Below are positions 17,901-25,038 of a DNA stretch of 36,381 nucleotides, piece by piece (positions within the stretch are counted from its first letter, which is position 1; each line of letters starts with the position of its first letter). The notes beneath the pieces are model-generated. The model was not told the DNA's origin. It saw nothing but the letters and a program-made list of their open reading frames with translations, and ran no database searches. The position numbers and the translations under genes are program-made. Source of the DNA: Candidatus Woesearchaeota archaeon (lineage in GTDB: Archaea; Nanobdellota; Nanobdellia; Woesearchaeales; GW2011-AR9); contig JACPCD010000038.1 of the NCBI GenBank assembly GCA_016179955.1, forward strand, positions 1 through 36,381, in the 5' to 3' direction.

Positions 17901-18723
17901 TGAGTTCAGAGTAGAATTCAATAAGAACAAGCTGGATGATTTCTTCAATAATGCGGCAGAATGTACCGGCAATCAGGGCAAGTATCAATGGCAGGGGTAT
18001 GGGCAAATGCAGGATCGGAACATAGGCATTATTGCCGCCAATATTTATGAATCCTATCGGCACAAATCAACCGTCGGCAAAGCGTTCCTTGCCCGATGTC
18101 AGGATAGTGGGGGAAAAGAATTGCTGTATGTTGATGGCGTCGTCATGCTGCAGGACATTGCGGACTTTTTAGCAGAGCCCACGAAAGAAGCACGCTGGAT
18201 GCCCATGTATACGAAAGCCATCTTACAAACTGCTCTGACGCATAAATTTGATGAGGTCGTGTTTAATGTTTCTCATAAATTGGCCCAGCGTTCGGTGTGG
18301 CAATATATTCGTCATTTAGCCGAATTAATTAGTTTGCAGGAAGGCCGTGATTTTCAATATCAAGAAGGCCTGATTGATGATAGTAGCAAGAATGGTGCCG
18401 TTAACACCAAAACCATGAGTGATGGTGGTTTTGAACTGACGGACAGGGTCGTTGAGCAGAATTATCATTACGTGGAAAAAATTGTGGATGCCGGATATAA
18501 CGGTGAGCATCTGTTAGAAGGATTTTGGATCAACCATTGGGACTGCACGCAAGTTACTGGAAAAGGCCCGCGGTTGCCAACCCTCGTTAAACCTGTTGAT
18601 CACCGGGAAGTGCCTCAAGTGAATGATGGCCGGGGGCATATCATCGGCTTCCGCTGGAAGACCGAGGAATTGGTAAAGCTGTTCCGAGAGAAGTACGGGA
18701 AAGAATATGCGCTTGCCAAATAG
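14977..18723 (+). CDS. Giant alpha-solenoid protein of unknown function, 1248 aa
   Basis: This is the largest gene of the window and I cannot assign a family. The N-terminus has a Cys/His-rich patch (FHVHTDDCQEFCNYNCNY) that could bind metal. Residues about 75-210 are a run of roughly 20-30-residue helical repeats with the texture of TPR or clathrin-heavy-chain-like solenoids (YERALPVAHQLED, YEPALDIAQEHEK, YEKALDLLVEVHFFDEAF). The middle is helical and charged. The last 250 residues form a compact globular-looking domain (GKELLYVDGVVMLQDIADF to GEHLLEGFWINHWDC). No signal peptide or membrane helix is seen. It begins inside the stop of the Lrp regulator gene (4-nt overlap). A scaffold or adaptor role is inference. 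Confidence 0.8.
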   Translation: MTGKKLELEKILTEIEEKESTLRFHVHTDDCQEFCNYNCNYDDIEKNYPEIIRELKHNGSNLAIESGLMSKEAFSIHWMAENYERALPVAHQLEDVDGEIACLRKLKRYEPALDIAQEHEKHNLAVDLLLDLARREEAVEYAKNHSLPEQAINILYKSGKCNEAVAYATAVGEYEKALDLLVEVHFFDEAFQHGKKYDCREYAIRKVGAVIDTILADAQREIGEEEGAYMRDEDHTAEKAERAINKVTPIYEIMAKYTLQSVKYKAKIDDLQNKFFPPKPLPERIKEYENLAAKETSFWFAVADLELCQGNLVRYRKIWRKSKELFLQRGDSQRAEEAQSYLDNPRAAYFQSQHELDPKLYSEDARTINQFLSTLQTAYLSRRKSPEKFPSLESILNSWTIDGAAEFCEYFDKMRFNDPRENKISSPLLSEAVRNLSPEQKMVDAFQTVKDTNAFDFVLEHLPVLLKTNLDDMTYAISGDDFEAKVLVPGSNGMDEQGIFFRLGEMYDYILGHEREEHQSPEERPLYQKQGVALRNLLFVPVKKLTPQNIFDPMTGGPELFWKIFESASLGSKIPEMLQDLVESYDQKQSEFLLDERLRTLMGDLNHFPYDTKKLFKDLFHRVHTNPLERDTLERALNIYYEMRRAHGKSPFVDYSYISWDSPFHFLGQLPQDEEGKNNLAMEVMKNIRTIPSCRMEVAAAVLNKPLHDFFTIPFSLLDTKKGPDGTRSETNTKPSAELISQLEILLPQFYKAAPDLLDDLQQAYLKIEAEHGAPDQKFWFLHTGNGDVLEHYKRFASAINAERSSLFIPEPMQRYVLETQRTTGLKRGIHEKMLREFDGIRYLFKEMYGPAQAQAFKERKNFRETTVREIVDFWREKQAKVLPPEVLETLAHFNFYKFFHGTQDKDNAVKTYLEKGGGIEELEYLFENQANLLLSHIQDVEYYDMERRKAKLSDGFINAINRLRNGLSSSWSFDEFRVEFNKNKLDDFFNNAAECTGNQGKYQWQGYGQMQDRNIGIIAANIYESYRHKSTVGKAFLARCQDSGGKELLYVDGVVMLQDIADFLAEPTKEARWMPMYTKAILQTALTHKFDEVVFNVSHKLAQRSVWQYIRHLAELISLQEGRDFQYQEGLIDDSSKNGAVNTKTMSDGGFELTDRVVEQNYHYVEKIVDAGYNGEHLLEGFWINHWDCTQVTGKGPRLPTLVKPVDHREVPQVNDGRGHIIGFRWKTEELVKLFREKYGKEYALAK

Positions 18724-18776
18724 GAACAAGTGAGATGGCGCATACCAACTTCTTAATTCTCTCTTCTTCTAAATTT

Positions 18777-19055
18777 TAGGGGCACACCCATCGGTCGAAC
18801 CAAACCTGCTCCATTGGTTTTACCCTGAAAGCTTCTCGGGCTTGCAACCCCCTGAACATGGAGATTACACGTTAAGGCTGCTTCCTTCCGGATCTGACCT
18901 GGTTCCGGGCAAGTCCATCCCATGGGACAAGCCGTCAGCAAAGGCATTCAGGACCAACAAAACGAAGTCGGCCCTTCCAAGGGTTTCGGCTCCGTGTGAA
19001 GTCCGTTCACGGTAACAACGCAGGACTAGCGCGCCAGCCTAGCTCTCCCTATTTT
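18777..19055 (-). ncRNA. ffs: Signal recognition particle 7S RNA
   Basis: On the minus strand, 18902-18876 carries the SRP54-binding helix 8 core, with AGGTCAGATCCGGAAGGAA and AGCAGCC nearly identical to 4.5S RNA (GGAA tetraloop). The 5' region contains an archaeal-type GAGCTAGGCTGGCGCGC domain. TAGGG near the 5' end (19051-19047) can pair with CCCTA at the 3' end (18781-18777), forming the helix 1 typical of archaeal SRP RNA. The length of about 275-280 nt fits archaeal 7S RNA. Ends are approximate: the TATA box at 19085-19092 puts the start near 19055-19061. Short ORFs overlapping it are spurious. Confidence 0.93.
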
Positions 19056-19084
19056 CACTGATTTTAGTCTGAAGAGAAAGGCGG

Positions 19085-19092
19085 TATTTAAA
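19085..19092 (-). promoter_or_regulatory. TATA box of the SRP RNA gene
   Basis: The minus strand reads TTTAAATA, with AACC just upstream, about 27-33 nt before the predicted 5' end of the SRP RNA. Confidence 0.65.
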
Positions 19093-19199
19093 GGTTATGT
19101 TGAAGTTCAGGATTGGCGGAGTATTTTCCAATGTAACTACTAAAAAAAGACAATTTTATGGCAACATTTATAAAGAAGTGAGCTTACCACATTAAAACC

Positions 19200-19952
19200 A
19201 TGTTCATTGTGCCAGAATATTTGAAAGATATAAAAGAGAATCCGGCCGAATCCGGCATATTAACTGACTTAGATGGAACTCTCACCGAGATTGCTCCGAC
19301 TCCCGGCCACGTCACTCTCGATGCCGAAACCCAGGAATTGCTGTGCCAGCTCGCCCAAAAATTCAAGATTTGTGGAATCGTTACCGGCAGATCCATTGCC
19401 GATGCCCGCAGAATTGTGGGATTAGATGAACTGATGTATGTCGGGAACCACGGATTAGAGCAATGGGATGCCGGAGAATACTCTTTAGCAGTTGACCCTC
19501 TGCCATACCGGGCTATTTTTGACAGAATAAAACCGGCTCTCATGGAAACGTTCGGTGCGGAAAATATTGAAGACAAAGGATTAGTTCTCGCGGTTCATTA
19601 CCGCCAGCATCCAGAACGAGAGCCAATGATTGAAGAGACCACCCGCAATTTCGCACAGCAGTATCATTTAAGTCGTTTCCACGGCAACAAGCTATGGGAA
19701 CTCCGGCCGAATACGGATCACAGCAAAGGGAGTGCCATCAAAGAAATAGCCCAGAAATATGCCTTAACGCAGGTGATGTATAGTGGCGATGACTATGCCG
19801 ATTATACTGCGTTTCAGGCGGTGAAGGCGTTACACGGCGTGGTGGTGATGGTGAACCACCAGGAATCGCCACCGGACTTGAAGAAAGAAGCAGATATAGC
19901 AGTGAATTCAGTCGGGGAGATGAAAGATATTTTTCATTATTTGGTGGGTTGA
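19200..19952 (+). CDS. otsB: Trehalose-6-phosphate phosphatase-like HAD hydrolase, 250 aa
   Basis: The HAD nucleophile motif is DLDGT at residues 23-27 (D23, with D25 as acid/base). GIVTGRS supplies motif II and YVGNHGLE is the hallmark of the trehalose-phosphatase group. The late acidic motif is YSGDDYADYTAF, and HSKGSAIKEIAQKY precedes it. Length and order match OtsB, which removes phosphate from trehalose-6-phosphate. No OtsA-like synthase is seen nearby, so the substrate could also be a related sugar phosphate such as mannosylglycerate phosphate. ATG 19200 lies about 30 nt from ATTTATAAAG (19166-19175). Confidence 0.88.
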   Translation: MFIVPEYLKDIKENPAESGILTDLDGTLTEIAPTPGHVTLDAETQELLCQLAQKFKICGIVTGRSIADARRIVGLDELMYVGNHGLEQWDAGEYSLAVDPLPYRAIFDRIKPALMETFGAENIEDKGLVLAVHYRQHPEREPMIEETTRNFAQQYHLSRFHGNKLWELRPNTDHSKGSAIKEIAQKYALTQVMYSGDDYADYTAFQAVKALHGVVVMVNHQESPPDLKKEADIAVNSVGEMKDIFHYLVG

Positions 19953-20040
19953 TTTTTTAGTTATTCTTCGCACATTTCGGTAGAAAACAGGATGTTTAAG
20001 ATATAGTAAAGAAGCACGCATCCTAAGAGAACAACCCGAA

Positions 20041-20559
20041 TCACATAAATCTTTTTTGATATTCTTTAAGTAAGAGCATAGTTGTTTCCGTATACTTTTC
20101 TGGTTCTATCTGGATATTTTTTAATATTTCTTGGATATCCCTCCACAAGTAATTTTCAGATTCGTCCAGATCATTCTGAAAATCACCATTATAAACAACA
20201 CGATAAACCATGTTAAATTCAAAATCATCATCTGTTGATTTTTTTATTTTAAATAATTCTTCAAATCTGATTTTTTTAGGTAATTCTTGTTGGTGAAAAA
20301 GTTCTTCTTGTAATTCCCTTCTAGCCCCAGTAATATAATCTTCTCCAGAAGAGAGATGCCCCCCGGGGATACAAAATTTTCCTGGGTTTGATGTTTTGTT
20401 CATGCTTCTTTTTTGAATAATGGTTTTAGTGTAAGAATCATCCTCGAAAACAAGGATTGCTGCTCCTCGATGAAGCATCCCTTCACTGTGGCATCTTGAT
20501 TTTGATTCTTGGCCAATTATCTTGTCCCCTTCATCCACGACGTCTACAATTTCGTCCAT
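20041..20559 (-). CDS. Nudix hydrolase, 172 aa
   Basis: The full Nudix box is present: G67-x5-E73-x7-R81-E82-L-x-E85-E86, in GGHLSSGEDYITGARRELQE. The start (EIVDVVDEGDKIIGQ, CHSEGMLHRGAAILVF) resembles the Nudix subgroup related to IPP isomerase, but the specific isomerase residues cannot be confirmed by eye. It hydrolyses a nucleoside-diphosphate-linked or similar pyrophosphate; the substrate is unknown. ATG 20559 lies about 25 nt from TTATAAATAA (20579-20588). It is divergent from the endonuclease/phosphatase gene at 20631, and AT content is higher from here to 23280 than in the leuS region. Confidence 0.9.
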   Translation of the reverse strand: MDEIVDVVDEGDKIIGQESKSRCHSEGMLHRGAAILVFEDDSYTKTIIQKRSMNKTSNPGKFCIPGGHLSSGEDYITGARRELQEELFHQQELPKKIRFEELFKIKKSTDDDFEFNMVYRVVYNGDFQNDLDESENYLWRDIQEILKNIQIEPEKYTETTMLLLKEYQKRFM

Positions 20560-20578
20560 GGCTTGATTTAAGCAGTTT

Positions 20579-20610
20579 TATTTATAATATTTTGGTATGT
20601 TTTATATATA
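20579..20610. promoter_or_regulatory. Back-to-back TATA boxes for the Nudix (-) and EEP (+) genes
   Basis: TTATAAATAA on the minus strand (20579-20588) serves ATG 20559. TTTATATATA on the plus strand (20601-20610) serves ATG 20631. Both spacings are about 25 nt, giving leaderless transcripts from a 71-nt divergent intergenic region. Confidence 0.6.
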
Positions 20611-20630
20611 TGAATAATTCTTAATGAGGT

Positions 20631-21341
20631 ATGAGGGCTAAAAAAATAAAAATAATGACTTTGAATATACATAATTACCATAATTTTACACTAAGAAGAC
20701 CAAGAATCATTGCCCTTTTCAAAAAATATAACCCTGATATAATTGCATTACAGGAGATAAGGGATGATGGGGCAAAAAATAAGCCAGGGATGGATCAAGC
20801 AAAACAATTAAATGAGAAATTGAATTTTAAGTATTTTAGATTCCTGCGAGTTAATAACCGGAACAAGGCCAAAGGCCTGGTTAATCTGCCGCCCTGTTAT
20901 GAAGGAATGGCTATTTTGTCTAAATTCCCTTTCTCGAGTCGCGAAATTACACTTAAGAAACACAAAGATGACACCTACTGCAGAAAAATTCTGATTGCAA
21001 ATATTAATACCGGGGTTCAAATAATTCCAGTATGGGTGGTACATTTTTCTAACAATGATTTATTTGCCCGTTTACACAGTGAGGAAACATTGAACCATGC
21101 ACAGTTAACTCAACCTATAATTCTTGGTGATTTTAACATCAAATATCCTTCGGATATCAAGAAGTTGGCGGAAAAGAACAATTATATTTCAAGTTCATAT
21201 TATAAATATGTCTCTTTTCCGGAAGATAATTGCAGTTATGATTACATATTCATTCCCGCACGATATTCTTTTTTACGCTTTAAATGTATCCCCCAAAAAG
21301 TATCTGATCATAAAGCTTTGTTTGCGGAAATTAATCTATAA
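20631..21341 (+). CDS. Endonuclease/exonuclease/phosphatase-family protein, 236 aa
   Basis: The family motifs are in order: TLNIHN (Asn12), LQEIR (Glu42, metal ligand), ILGDFN (catalytic Asp/Asn) and SDHKALFAEI at the end (Asp-His pair). The region CSYDYIFIPARY before the last motif is also typical. Such proteins cleave phosphodiesters or phosphomonoesters in nucleic acids, nucleotides or lipids. This one is divergent from exonuclease III at 33953 and lacks recognisable AP-endonuclease loops. Its 3' end overlaps the converging kinase gene by 34 nt. It is AT-rich like its neighbours. Confidence 0.87.
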   Translation: MRAKKIKIMTLNIHNYHNFTLRRPRIIALFKKYNPDIIALQEIRDDGAKNKPGMDQAKQLNEKLNFKYFRFLRVNNRNKAKGLVNLPPCYEGMAILSKFPFSSREITLKKHKDDTYCRKILIANINTGVQIIPVWVVHFSNNDLFARLHSEETLNHAQLTQPIILGDFNIKYPSDIKKLAEKNNYISSSYYKYVSFPEDNCSYDYIFIPARYSFLRFKCIPQKVSDHKALFAEINL

Positions 21342-21910
21342 GCAGCTCGGGCCAGTTCTGCCGGTTCTCCGGTGGTATCAAAGGCAATACATTCATCACA
21401 ATGTTCTGCAAGATGGAGATATTTTGCCTGATCTCGTAAGGTTCCAGCAAGGTCATGCTGGCTCATATCGGGCCTATTTCTGCAGGTTAACCTATTCCTA
21501 ATCACTTCCGGTGGCGCAAACAAAATAAAAGTCAGATCTGCTTTTGGTATACCCCTCCTTTCGTTTTCAGCAATTATCTTGTACATTTCATCAAAAGACT
21601 CTGATTGCCAGACTGCACTGGTGTAATAACTCCTATCGAGTATGGCAAGATCCAAAAAATTTAACCGTGGATTGATGTGTTTTAAGTAAATAAAGGCCCT
21701 GGTTTCGGCAACAGTCGTAATTATTTCCTTTTTATTTGTCAAGACACCAGTTCTTATGTTATCTTTTATAACCTCAAATTCAGGGTATTCAGAATCTCTT
21801 ATGACCCCATATCTTCCAGTATATTTTGTCGCAATTTCTTTTAAAAAGAAATCAATCAAAGTTCCTTTACCACTGCCGTGAGCCCCTTCAAAGCAGATTA
21901 TTTTTGTCAT
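21308..21910 (-). CDS. Thymidylate/deoxynucleoside kinase-like P-loop protein, 200 aa
   Basis: The Walker A motif GAHGSGKGT occupies residues 9-17. A DRSYYTSAVW segment matches the DR[SY] substrate-binding motif of thymidylate and deoxynucleoside kinases. A lid-like arginine-rich stretch (RNRLTCRNRPDMS) follows. It probably transfers phosphate from ATP to a nucleoside or nucleotide, but the normal TMP-kinase lid is poorly matched, so the substrate may differ. Its ATG lies within the stop of the upstream nucleotidyltransferase (overlap 21907-21910), so the two proteins are made from one mRNA. Its 3' end overlaps the EEP gene on the other strand. Confidence 0.85.
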   Translation of the reverse strand: MTKIICFEGAHGSGKGTLIDFFLKEIATKYTGRYGVIRDSEYPEFEVIKDNIRTGVLTNKKEIITTVAETRAFIYLKHINPRLNFLDLAILDRSYYTSAVWQSESFDEMYKIIAENERRGIPKADLTFILFAPPEVIRNRLTCRNRPDMSQHDLAGTLRDQAKYLHLAEHCDECIAFDTTGEPAELARAAYRLISANKAL

Positions 21911-23280
21911 AATTTAAGTCTCCCGGCAAGTTCTAAGGCTGGTTTCTTAAACCTCTGTTCCGTTGAATCGTCATTGAGGATAAACTCCAGGGTGTCATTC
22001 TTTAAATTAGGATTTCTTGCTGCGATCTCTAAAAGATATTCATATCCCGGTGTAAGGCCTTTTCTTTTGATTATTGAATCAATAATGCTCCCGGAGACAT
22101 GGGGGCTAGATAAAAGCGAAGCGAGTACAATCCAGCTATCACCGCCCGATATCTTTTCGATGTAATCAGATGATTCTTCTGCACTTTGAGCGTTGAGATT
22201 CCATATTTTAGCAGTATTGATGACCTCATCATGCTCAAATTCTGAAGGTAACTCACAATTCTCCCGAGCCAATGCTTTTTTAAAGTAAGCATTCCAGCCT
22301 TCTGGTTTGGTTGTAGCAAAATACTGGCCAAGCCCTTCCCAAACTTTAGCTTTGGCAGAGATTACTTTTCGTCGTGATCTTTCAACAAGCCCCATTATAT
22401 CTTGATTATTTTTAAAAATGCTTGGTCTTTTTTTGCATATTTCCAATGATTTTTGGGGAGTTATTTTACCATCCATATCTCCGGGGGTTAGACGTATAAC
22501 TTCATCCCTAATAAAGGCCATTGAAGAAGAGTGTTTCATGATGTCTACAATGTCATCCTGAGATAATAATCGCTCTTCATATAAAATAGTAAGTCCCCGC
22601 TCCATCGCAGTAGTCTTCAAGTTGCCATCTATGCCTGCTTTTAATTGGGCGTACCACATGGGGAATAAGAAATCCCGTATCCCTCCGGCACAATATTTTA
22701 AGTTCAAGTGGCCGGGAGATGCTTTCTTGCCATAGTATTGGTCAAAATAGAAAAACTGAAAAATTAAATTTCGCGCAATAATGTCTTTATCGTATAATGA
22801 AATTCTCAAGGATTCAACACGTTTTCTAAATTCTGGATCCCCACAAATAAATTGTGCCTCCATAACCTGATTTGCTTCCGTTACAGAAGTGCTCATGTAG
22901 CGTTGAATATCATCCAACGTGCCCCAAACAGGTGTATCAATCTTGGTAAAATTAAAATCCTGTAACAATTCAACAAACTTATCCCTCAGTTTAAGTTCTT
23001 GGTTGGTATTTCCTGCCCTATATACTGCAACATCGGCATCAGATCCACCAAACATCTCTTTACGGGCTGGTGCGCCAAAAGAAAAAAGAGCAACCCCGGA
23101 AGGAGAATCCATGCCCAAAACCTCTCTGCTCGCTTCGGTTAATTTTGATTCAATGAGGGAATTATAAAAAACAGAATAATTAACACTAAACTCAAATGCC
23201 CTAAATAAATCGGGATATCCCTTAAAGAAAAGGTCTTTGCTATCTTCAACATGCCGCTGCCATTGTTGGGGATTGATCAT
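21907..23280 (-). CDS. GlnD-like nucleotidyltransferase with C-terminal helical repeats, 457 aa
   Basis: The polymerase-beta-type nucleotidyltransferase motif FGAPARKEMFGGSDADVAV has metal ligands D81 and D83. The segment KYCAGGIRDFLFPMW (about 196-209) corresponds to the KxxxGGxRDxxxxxW signature of GlnD/DUF294 uridylyltransferases. The HD and ACT domains of true GlnD are absent. Instead the last 120 residues look like short helical repeats (LASLLSSPHVSGSIIDSI, LLEIAARNPNLKNDTLEFI), resembling leucine-rich-repeat-variant units. It could nucleotidylate a protein or a small molecule. It is first in a two-gene operon with a P-loop kinase and is leaderless from the TATA box at 23301-23312. Confidence 0.85.
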   Translation of the reverse strand: MINPQQWQRHVEDSKDLFFKGYPDLFRAFEFSVNYSVFYNSLIESKLTEASREVLGMDSPSGVALFSFGAPARKEMFGGSDADVAVYRAGNTNQELKLRDKFVELLQDFNFTKIDTPVWGTLDDIQRYMSTSVTEANQVMEAQFICGDPEFRKRVESLRISLYDKDIIARNLIFQFFYFDQYYGKKASPGHLNLKYCAGGIRDFLFPMWYAQLKAGIDGNLKTTAMERGLTILYEERLLSQDDIVDIMKHSSSMAFIRDEVIRLTPGDMDGKITPQKSLEICKKRPSIFKNNQDIMGLVERSRRKVISAKAKVWEGLGQYFATTKPEGWNAYFKKALARENCELPSEFEHDEVINTAKIWNLNAQSAEESSDYIEKISGGDSWIVLASLLSSPHVSGSIIDSIIKRKGLTPGYEYLLEIAARNPNLKNDTLEFILNDDSTEQRFKKPALELAGRLKL

Positions 23281-23300
23281 TTTAAATCAAAAACAGAGAT

Positions 23301-23312
23301 AATTTATAAATA
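23301..23312 (-). promoter_or_regulatory. TATA box of the nucleotidyltransferase-kinase operon
   Basis: The minus strand reads TATTTATAAATT, centred 26 nt before ATG 23280. Confidence 0.6.
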
Positions 23313-23386
23313 TTTAGTTATTTATTAGTAGTAATCATTTTAAGAAATGTATGGGGTTATAATTTGAGAAAATCTCCCGGGACTAT

Positions 23387-23659
23387 TCAGAGTTCCATCC
23401 TAAATTCCTTTCCCTGAACCTTAAACCCCAGCCCATGGTAGAACTTATGAACTTCCTCCTTGGAATCCCGGCCGGTGCAGATCAGTTTGTAACAGCCCTG
23501 CCGCTTCGCCTCTTGAATAGCTTCCCGGACAATTTTCTTCCCCAGCCCTTTCCCTCGAAAAGCTTCTTCCACCAAATAAGCATGCCCTATCTCTTTTCCC
23601 TGCTCCCGAAGAGAAATGCGCAGGCTGGTGGATGGAAGTGTTTGCCGGACAGTGATCAT
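23387..23659 (-). CDS. GNAT acetyltransferase lacking a central strand region, 90 aa
   Basis: The acetyl-CoA-binding motif A is clear (EAFRGKGLGKKIVREAI), followed by GCYKLICTGRD and the motif B region KFYHGLGFKVQGKEFRM. The N-terminal half runs EQGKEIGHAYL and then goes straight to VEEAFRGKG. In the related archaeal GNATs I know, about 20 residues containing strands beta3/beta4 lie between these pieces, so this copy seems to carry an in-frame deletion of about 57-60 nt. Without those strands the acetyl-CoA site is unlikely to form properly. The start fits the TATA box TTATTTATAT on the minus strand (23681-23690). Confidence 0.75.
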   Translation of the reverse strand: MITVRQTLPSTSLRISLREQGKEIGHAYLVEEAFRGKGLGKKIVREAIQEAKRQGCYKLICTGRDSKEEVHKFYHGLGFKVQGKEFRMEL

Positions 23660-23784
23660 GCTATCGATGGAAAGGGGGGAATATAAATAATTTGTGTATT
23701 TTGTAGCCCTATTGAATCACGAAGAGTTCTCTAAAACAACAAATATTATAAATCTCCTTTCTTTTCCAGTTAAAAGGTGATAGT

Positions 23785-24063
23785 ATGAAGCTAACCATAG
23801 ATACCCAGCACGATTCGTATGAGGACATCAAGAAAGTCCTGCATATCCTCACTGCCATTATTGAGCACAAAGATAGTTCTGCTCCGGCAGAAAGCGGTGA
23901 TCAAGCCGTTGGTCAAGCCGTGGATACGACCAACCTGATGGATATGTTTTCTACTCCGACAGAAAAGCCCACGGCAGACAATCCCCCCAGCTTTAGCAGC
24001 TTCCTCAATCTGACCAAAAAAGAAGAGAAAAAAGAGCCCATTCCCAAGATTGAATTCTTTTGA
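23785..24063 (+). CDS. Small conserved-looking hypothetical protein, 92 aa
   Basis: The first 30 residues (MKLTIDTQHDSYEDIKKVLH and following LTAIIEH) form a strand-helix unit. The rest is low-complexity, rich in Pro, Ser, Asp and Lys, ending with the basic-acidic tail KKEEKKEPIPKIEFF. The short helix plus disordered tail suggests a protein-protein interaction role, possibly a linear motif at the hydrophobic C-terminus (IEFF). AGGTGAT just upstream of ATG 23785 is a good Shine-Dalgarno sequence, and a TATATT/TATAAAT box lies near 23742-23751. I cannot name a function. Confidence 0.7.
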   Translation: MKLTIDTQHDSYEDIKKVLHILTAIIEHKDSSAPAESGDQAVGQAVDTTNLMDMFSTPTEKPTADNPPSFSSFLNLTKKEEKKEPIPKIEFF

Positions 24064-24189
24064 GTGTATGGTGGGTTATTCGAGAGAATAGTACGTCGTG
24101 ATTAAAAGATATTCTCCAATATATAGTTTTAGAAGTACACTTTAGAGTAGTTAAATTTATAAATATAGGGGTCTCAGGGACTGGTAACC

Positions 24190-24930
24190 ATGTTAACGCT
24201 ATCATTTCAAACCCTGGAAGATTACGTCACCCGGCGATTCTCCATCGTTGATGAGTTTAAGACCGTTGAAAAGGATTTAAGCGATCAACTGTCAGCACAA
24301 CGGGACTTTTCGACAGCAGGGCTTTTAGCGGCAGTGCCGTATGACTTTTCTTTACGCCACCATATTCTCAAGGAACTCTTGGCAGGGACGGAGTTATATC
24401 AAAATGGGAAAGGCCTCAAGGCATCAGCAGGTAAAGAAAAAGACATTTATTCCTTGAAGTTTACACTGGAATTTGCTCAACCAAAGGTAGAGGAAGCCCT
24501 CTCCCTCATGGAAGAGTTGTATCAGCAGCATCTCTCCGGGGATAAAAATGCCTGGCTGATGGCAATGGACCCTTCGCAATTAGAACTACGCAAGAGAGCG
24601 ACCATAGTGCCGGGACAGGGGATTTCAGCACTCCAGAAGACAGCTATCAGCGCCAGCGGTTTCTCCATGCAGGAACATTCCCAAAATTGTGATGCATTTC
24701 TTTCCCCTAACGGAATGGGTTCCATTCAGTCATACTGGGAAGAATATGCCCCTTATTTCCGTAGAGTTCGTATTCTTAGTTCGCAAGGAGCGGTTACATT
24801 GGCCTTGGTATCCAGCAGCCAGCCTACCGCTCAGCGGAACTATACGCTGGAGGTTAGGCTCAATGAGACTTCACGGCAGAATTTAGAAGGGGTTGCTCAA
24901 AAGGCGAGTGTTCTTATCGCTTCACCGTAA
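24190..24930 (+). CDS. Hypothetical protein, 246 aa
   Basis: I do not recognise a family. The N-terminal 45 residues look helical (TLEDYVTRRFSIVDEFK, VEKDLSDQLSAQRDF). A strand/helix region with a long amphipathic helix follows (VEEALSLMEELYQQHLSG), and then a strand-rich C-terminal half with many Ser and Gln residues. No membrane segment or catalytic motif stands out. TATA box TTTATAAAT (24156-24164) is centred about 30 nt before ATG 24190. It is a single-gene unit between the small 92-aa protein and polX. Confidence 0.65.
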   Translation: MLTLSFQTLEDYVTRRFSIVDEFKTVEKDLSDQLSAQRDFSTAGLLAAVPYDFSLRHHILKELLAGTELYQNGKGLKASAGKEKDIYSLKFTLEFAQPKVEEALSLMEELYQQHLSGDKNAWLMAMDPSQLELRKRATIVPGQGISALQKTAISASGFSMQEHSQNCDAFLSPNGMGSIQSYWEEYAPYFRRVRILSSQGAVTLALVSSSQPTAQRNYTLEVRLNETSRQNLEGVAQKASVLIASP

Positions 24931-25038
24931 TTATGACCAGTAGGTAAGTGGTTTTGGCATTGGAGTTAAGTGGATGAACCTACTCTCCATCAAAATTTTT
25001 ATAAACCTCCACGCACTTCTCCGGCTAAAAGAGGAAAG

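Noticed and set aside
18753-18947. A 64-aa minus-strand ORF
   Set aside because: It overlies the SRP RNA, whose conserved helix 8 explains the sequence.
19184-19576. A 130-aa minus-strand ORF
   Set aside because: It is antisense to the trehalose-phosphatase-like gene and resembles no protein.
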